Below the pieces are notes generated by a model. The model was not told the origin of the DNA. It ran no database searches and saw nothing but the letters and a program-made list of their open reading frames with translations. From Selenomonadaceae bacterium (GTDB lineage: Bacteria; Bacillota; Negativicutes; Selenomonadales; Selenomonadaceae), in contig JAFSUE010000165.1 of NCBI GenBank assembly GCA_017445435.1, positions 1-16,264 of the forward strand: 16,264 bases of DNA. The letters run 5' to 3'. Below, in pieces: positions 13,720 to 16,264 of this stretch. A program made the translations under genes and the position numbers. Each line of letters starts with the position of its first letter. Positions within the stretch are counted from its first letter, which is position 1.

Positions 13720-14355
13720 TTGAGCATAATTCAGGAAGGATATTATTTCGCAGGAGCGGCGCTATTTGTCGCGCTGTTCGTCGGAATTTTGCTTAGTCCT
13801 TACGCGTCAATTCCGTTTGTAGTTTTGGCGTGTTACTGCATTTATTTTTTCAGAAATCCAGAAAGAAAAATTCCAATCGACGAATCGTTGATAGTTTCGC
13901 CTGCTGACGGTACGGTTCAAGACGTTGTCCAACTTACTGATGATGAATTTGTAAAGTCACCCTGCACTAAAATTATAATTTTCCTTTCAGTTTTTGATGT
14001 TCACGTCAACCGCAGTCCAATAGCTGGTGAAATTAAGGTGCAGAAATATATTTGTGGCAGGTTTCGTCCCGCTTACAAAGATTCAGTCGGCTTTGAAAAT
14101 GAACGGCATTTAATCGGCATTGAAAATGAAAAATTGCGCGTCACGGTTACACAAATTGCTGGCATTTTGGCGCGGCGAATTGTAAGTTGGGTTACTCTCG
14201 ACGATAAACTTGAGAAAGGCGAATTGTATGGCTTGATTCGTTTCGGCTCATGTACAGAAATTGTCGTGCCTGAATGCGTTGAAGTTCTCGTCACGAAGGG
14301 CGAAAAAGTTCGTGGCGGTGAAACAATTATCGGCAAAATTAGGGAATTAGAATGA
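13720..14355 (+). CDS. psd: Phosphatidylserine decarboxylase proenzyme, short form
   Basis: It converts phosphatidylserine to phosphatidylethanolamine at the membrane. The 211 residues fit the short archaeal/Firmicute-type PSD. A hydrophobic N-terminal hairpin (about 9-43) is followed by FFRNPERKIP (43-52), SPADGTV (60-66), FDVHVNRSP (92-100) and RFGSCTEI (174-181). Ser177 of the GS pair is the expected self-cleavage site that becomes the pyruvoyl cofactor. The TTG at 13720 was chosen because GGAGAG lies eight bases before it; GTG 13711 would sit on that site. It starts 49 bases after the glycosyltransferase gene. Phosphatidylserine synthase (pssA), often next to psd, is not in the window. 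Confidence 0.92.
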   Translation: MSIIQEGYYFAGAALFVALFVGILLSPYASIPFVVLACYCIYFFRNPERKIPIDESLIVSPADGTVQDVVQLTDDEFVKSPCTKIIIFLSVFDVHVNRSPIAGEIKVQKYICGRFRPAYKDSVGFENERHLIGIENEKLRVTVTQIAGILARRIVSWVTLDDKLEKGELYGLIRFGSCTEIVVPECVEVLVTKGEKVRGGETIIGKIRELE

Positions 14356-14370
14356 ATTAATAATTTACGT

Positions 14371-14406
14371 AATAATTCTTAATTCTACATTCTTAATTCT
14401 TAATTA
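14371..14406. repeat. AATTCTTAATT-type simple repeat
   Basis: AATAATTCTTAATTCTACATTCTTAATTCTTAATTA-type units fill the spacer after psd. They are the reverse complement of the AATTAAGAATT units at about 2889-2920 and match AATTCTTAATTA near 5082-5093, so they belong to one dispersed family. Confidence 0.65.
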
Positions 14407-14423
14407 TTTTGGGGGTTGAGTTC

Positions 14424-15143
14424 GTGAAAAAACGTAAAAGAAAAAAACTTCGCAATAATTTCACGGACGCACTTGGCGAAGAAATTTCTGCGCGGGAAAA
14501 TTTAAATCTCGACAACTTAAAAAAATTTGAAAGTACGCCTAAAGTTGACTTGACTAAAAAAGTTAAACCAGCTGAAAAAGTTAAACCGTCAAGCATTGAA
14601 ACTTCTAACGTTGAAATTGCCAATGATAAAGTTGCCGACGTTAAACCTGTCGAAGTTGCCAGCAAAAATTCTAGCGTTGAAATTGTTGAAGTTAAAGTCG
14701 ACGCGGAATTTGAAGAAAGAGTTTTAGCAGAGGCGAACAATGATTTTCTTGACGATAAACCTAAACGTCCTCGCCGTATGATGTCGACTGAAGATATAGC
14801 GTCGTCAAGGTCAGCTTTCCGCGCAAAATTGATTCAAGATAGAATTGCTGAAGAAAAGGAACTTGAAATTGAGCGCAAAAAAAATTCCGACAAAAATTCT
14901 GATCTTCGCCGAAATTTGACCCGCGCAGAAATGGTAGGTGCCGCAATTTCCGCCGCTATGTTAGCTTACAGCCTGTCCACGTACGATAAGCCGCTATTCT
15001 TTATGGCAATGTCGCTACTTTCACACACACTGCGCCCGCTTATCGGCGGCTTTTTTGGCAAGCATAATAGATCCGTACAAAATGCGTTGCACGGATTCAG
15101 CATTGTACTTTTCTTTGGCGCGTTACTGTTTATAGTTATTTAA
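14424..15143 (+). CDS. Basic protein with low-complexity middle and membrane C-terminus, unknown
   Basis: No family is recognised. The 239 residues fall into three parts. The start is highly basic (MKKRKRKKLRNN). The middle, about 35-95, is low complexity, rich in Lys, Val, Pro and Glu with repeated KVKPAEKVKP- and EVxxVEI-like runs. A charged helical stretch (about 108-160, RAKLIQDRIAEEKELEIERKK) precedes a C-terminal membrane region with two or three spans (about 168-190, 193-212 and 220-239). The GTG at 14424 was chosen because GGGGG lies eight bases before it. The basic cytoplasmic N-terminus and membrane tail could suit a nucleic-acid- or wall-linked membrane factor, but that is a guess. 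Its 3' end overlaps the convergent secreted-protein gene by 21 bases. Confidence 0.7.
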   Translation: MKKRKRKKLRNNFTDALGEEISARENLNLDNLKKFESTPKVDLTKKVKPAEKVKPSSIETSNVEIANDKVADVKPVEVASKNSSVEIVEVKVDAEFEERVLAEANNDFLDDKPKRPRRMMSTEDIASSRSAFRAKLIQDRIAEEKELEIERKKNSDKNSDLRRNLTRAEMVGAAISAAMLAYSLSTYDKPLFFMAMSLLSHTLRPLIGGFFGKHNRSVQNALHGFSIVLFFGALLFIVI

Positions 15144-15686
15144 CTCTTCACCAAATGCAAAGTAATATCCAACTTTAAAACATTCATTCATAAAATTCCT
15201 ATCGTCAGCATCTGCCATTGCGTCGATAGGATTATTTTTTTTCAGCGAATTGTAAAAATTTTTACCGTCGTAAAAAAATTTTTGTTCCGTAGCTTGCGAA
15301 TTTTTCGGCGAAACATTTTCACCTATTGGAAAAATTCTTTGAGTCCAACTTTGTCCGCCAGCTGAATCAGTTTCCACTTGCACGGAATATTTGTCCAAAA
15401 AATAAGCATTGCCCTTGTAAAAGGCAATGAACACGCGGTTTTTATCGTATGAAGTCCTTTCAGGAGATGCTACCGATAAATTTTTATTTTCTGCAAGAAT
15501 TGTTTCAAGTTTCTTTAAAAATCGGGTAGTTTCCGCCCAATCGCCAGCAAACATTGGCTTTTTAGATTCAGATTCAGCGGTAACTTTTTTATCCACCCTG
15601 ATTTTTGGCAAGTCGTATGCTTCAACAGTTCCAGTAAAGATTATTCCTGTCAAAAGCACAGCTGCGATAATTTTTTTGTATAGCAT
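15123..15686 (-). CDS. Secreted protein of unknown function
   Basis: The family is not recognised. The 187 residues begin with a clear signal peptide (MLYKKIIAAVLLTGIIFTGTVEA, probably cut after Ala23). The mature protein is polar and rich in Phe and Tyr, with NRVFIAFYKGNAYFLD (about 83-98) and MNECFKVGYYFAFGEE (about 165-180); it has a single cysteine. Its start codon directly follows the TAG of the YopX gene, and its ribosome site AAAGGAAG lies inside that gene's last codons, so the two are co-transcribed. Its general style, a short secreted protein with KNNPIDAM-type polar loops, is like the paralogue pair at 7260-8415, but I see no real sequence match. Confidence 0.75.
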   Translation of the reverse strand: MLYKKIIAAVLLTGIIFTGTVEAYDLPKIRVDKKVTAESESKKPMFAGDWAETTRFLKKLETILAENKNLSVASPERTSYDKNRVFIAFYKGNAYFLDKYSVQVETDSAGGQSWTQRIFPIGENVSPKNSQATEQKFFYDGKNFYNSLKKNNPIDAMADADDRNFMNECFKVGYYFAFGEELNNYKQ

Positions 15687-16169
15687 CTAGTCACTTCCTT
15701 TGTAAGCGACAGCCTCAAACTCATTTAGTTTTTGAACTTCCGCGAAATTTTTTTTTGCGCTTAATTCAGCAAGTAATTCAGGATTTTCAAAGCGATTGCC
15801 CACAATTTTAAGTTGCCAATCGCTAATGTCATATAGGGCATATGAACCGTGCCCAGCGCCATAGCGAACGACAAAGCAACCGTGCAGAAATTCTACCAGC
15901 CCAATTTTGCCGTCTGAAAACATTAAAATATCGTCTTCGTAAATTTCTTTGCCGTCCTTGTCCAACAATCCAGTGAACTGCCCAATGGTTTCAGATTCGA
16001 CGCGGTAACCTTCGTAGCCATTTTCATACACGAAGATGTGCGCCTGCGGTCCAGGGTCGCCGTAAGTCCCGCGCTTTAAATAAAAACCGTAAATCCAAAC
16101 TCTCTTCGTCTCGCCACCGAAAATCTGAAAAGTCTTCAGTCCGCGATATTTTATCTCCCGCTCAGCCAT
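15687..16169 (-). CDS. YopX-family phage-type protein
   Basis: YopX proteins are found in phages and prophages of Firmicutes; their function is not established. The 160 residues show the family pattern: REIKYRGL near the start, WIYGFYLKRG (about 25-34), IGQFTGLLDKDGKEIYEDDIL (about 62-82) and IVGNRFENPELL near 122-133. ATG 16169 was chosen because GAAGGTGG lies about six bases ahead; GTG 16178 would fall inside that site. A promoter stands 52 bases upstream. No other phage genes are visible, so it may be a stray remnant or the edge of a prophage to the right of the window. The tail after about 135 (ELSAKKNFAEVQKLN) may be lineage-specific. Confidence 0.88.
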   Translation of the reverse strand: MAEREIKYRGLKTFQIFGGETKRVWIYGFYLKRGTYGDPGPQAHIFVYENGYEGYRVESETIGQFTGLLDKDGKEIYEDDILMFSDGKIGLVEFLHGCFVVRYGAGHGSYALYDISDWQLKIVGNRFENPELLAELSAKKNFAEVQKLNEFEAVAYKGSD

Positions 16170-16220
16170 AACAACCACCTTCTCACATTTTTAAACTTGA
16201 ATTAAAATTAAATTTGAAAT

Positions 16221-16249
16221 ATTTTACAACAACTTTTTTTAATTTTCAA
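16221..16249 (-). promoter_or_regulatory. Promoter of the YopX-secreted protein pair
   Basis: On the minus strand TTGAAA (16244-16249) and TAAAAT (16221-16226) are 17 bases apart, followed by a leader of about 45 bases to the YopX start. This is a good vegetative-type promoter, suggesting the pair is expressed by host polymerase. Confidence 0.6.
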
Positions 16250-16264
16250 GATGTTTATAATATA

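Overview
The window reads as chromosome from a low-GC, diderm Firmicute, most likely of the Negativicutes (Selenomonas/Megamonas type). The reasons are Kdo/LPS precursor genes (kdsA, kdsD) beside Firmicute-style sorbitol PTS genes, strong AGGAGG-like ribosome binding sites, several TTG/GTG starts and A+T-rich spacers. This placement is inference from gene content and cannot be proved here. Almost everything is ordinary chromosomal gene content. The unusual part is the first 2.8 kb.

Region 1 (1-2886) is a damaged sorbitol (glucitol) PTS operon on the + strand. srlE (EIIB/EIIC) is split. Its first ~78 codons (32 to ~263) and its last ~145 codons (~1019-1456) survive. About 107 middle codons have been replaced by ~750 bp that carry an opposite-strand HNH endonuclease gene with two zinc knuckles and its own promoter. 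Downstream, an EIIA (SrlB) domain is fused in frame to a sorbitol-6-phosphate dehydrogenase-type SDR, but a single in-frame TAA splits the fusion inside EIIA. A clear intrinsic terminator closes the operon. The pathway is probably inactive or decaying.

Region 2 (2887-6790) holds the kdsA-kdsD pair, which makes Kdo-8-phosphate for LPS, and then a type II NADH dehydrogenase (ndh) with its own promoter. After ndh there is a consensus sigma-A promoter (TTGACA, 17 nt, TATAAT) with no gene behind it, ending at a bidirectional terminator. This is a candidate small RNA.

Region 3 (6791-10303, - strand) holds thrS, encoding a threonyl-tRNA synthetase without a TGS domain, then two tandem paralogous secreted proteins, then a UPF0756/DUF441 membrane protein. 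The 437-bp divergent spacer between thrS and glmS contains promoters for both directions and a nested palindromic repeat.

Region 4 (10741-15143, + strand) is an envelope-oriented run: glmS (glucosamine-6-phosphate synthesis), a small lipoprotein, a WecG/TagA-type glycosyltransferase, phosphatidylserine decarboxylase, and an unrecognised basic protein with a membrane C-terminus.

Region 5 (15123-16169, - strand) is a convergent pair: a phage-type YopX protein and, abutting it, a secreted protein of unknown function whose 3' end overlaps the preceding gene.

Dispersed short repeats (ACTACTAACTA-type, AATTAAGAAT-type and a TTACTTTTTCTTTTG palindrome) fill most spacers. I see no rRNA, tRNA, CRISPR array or complete transposon, and no convincing new multigene system. 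The best leads are the HNH replacement in srlE, the interrupted EIIA-dehydrogenase fusion and the orphan transcript at about 6542-6731.
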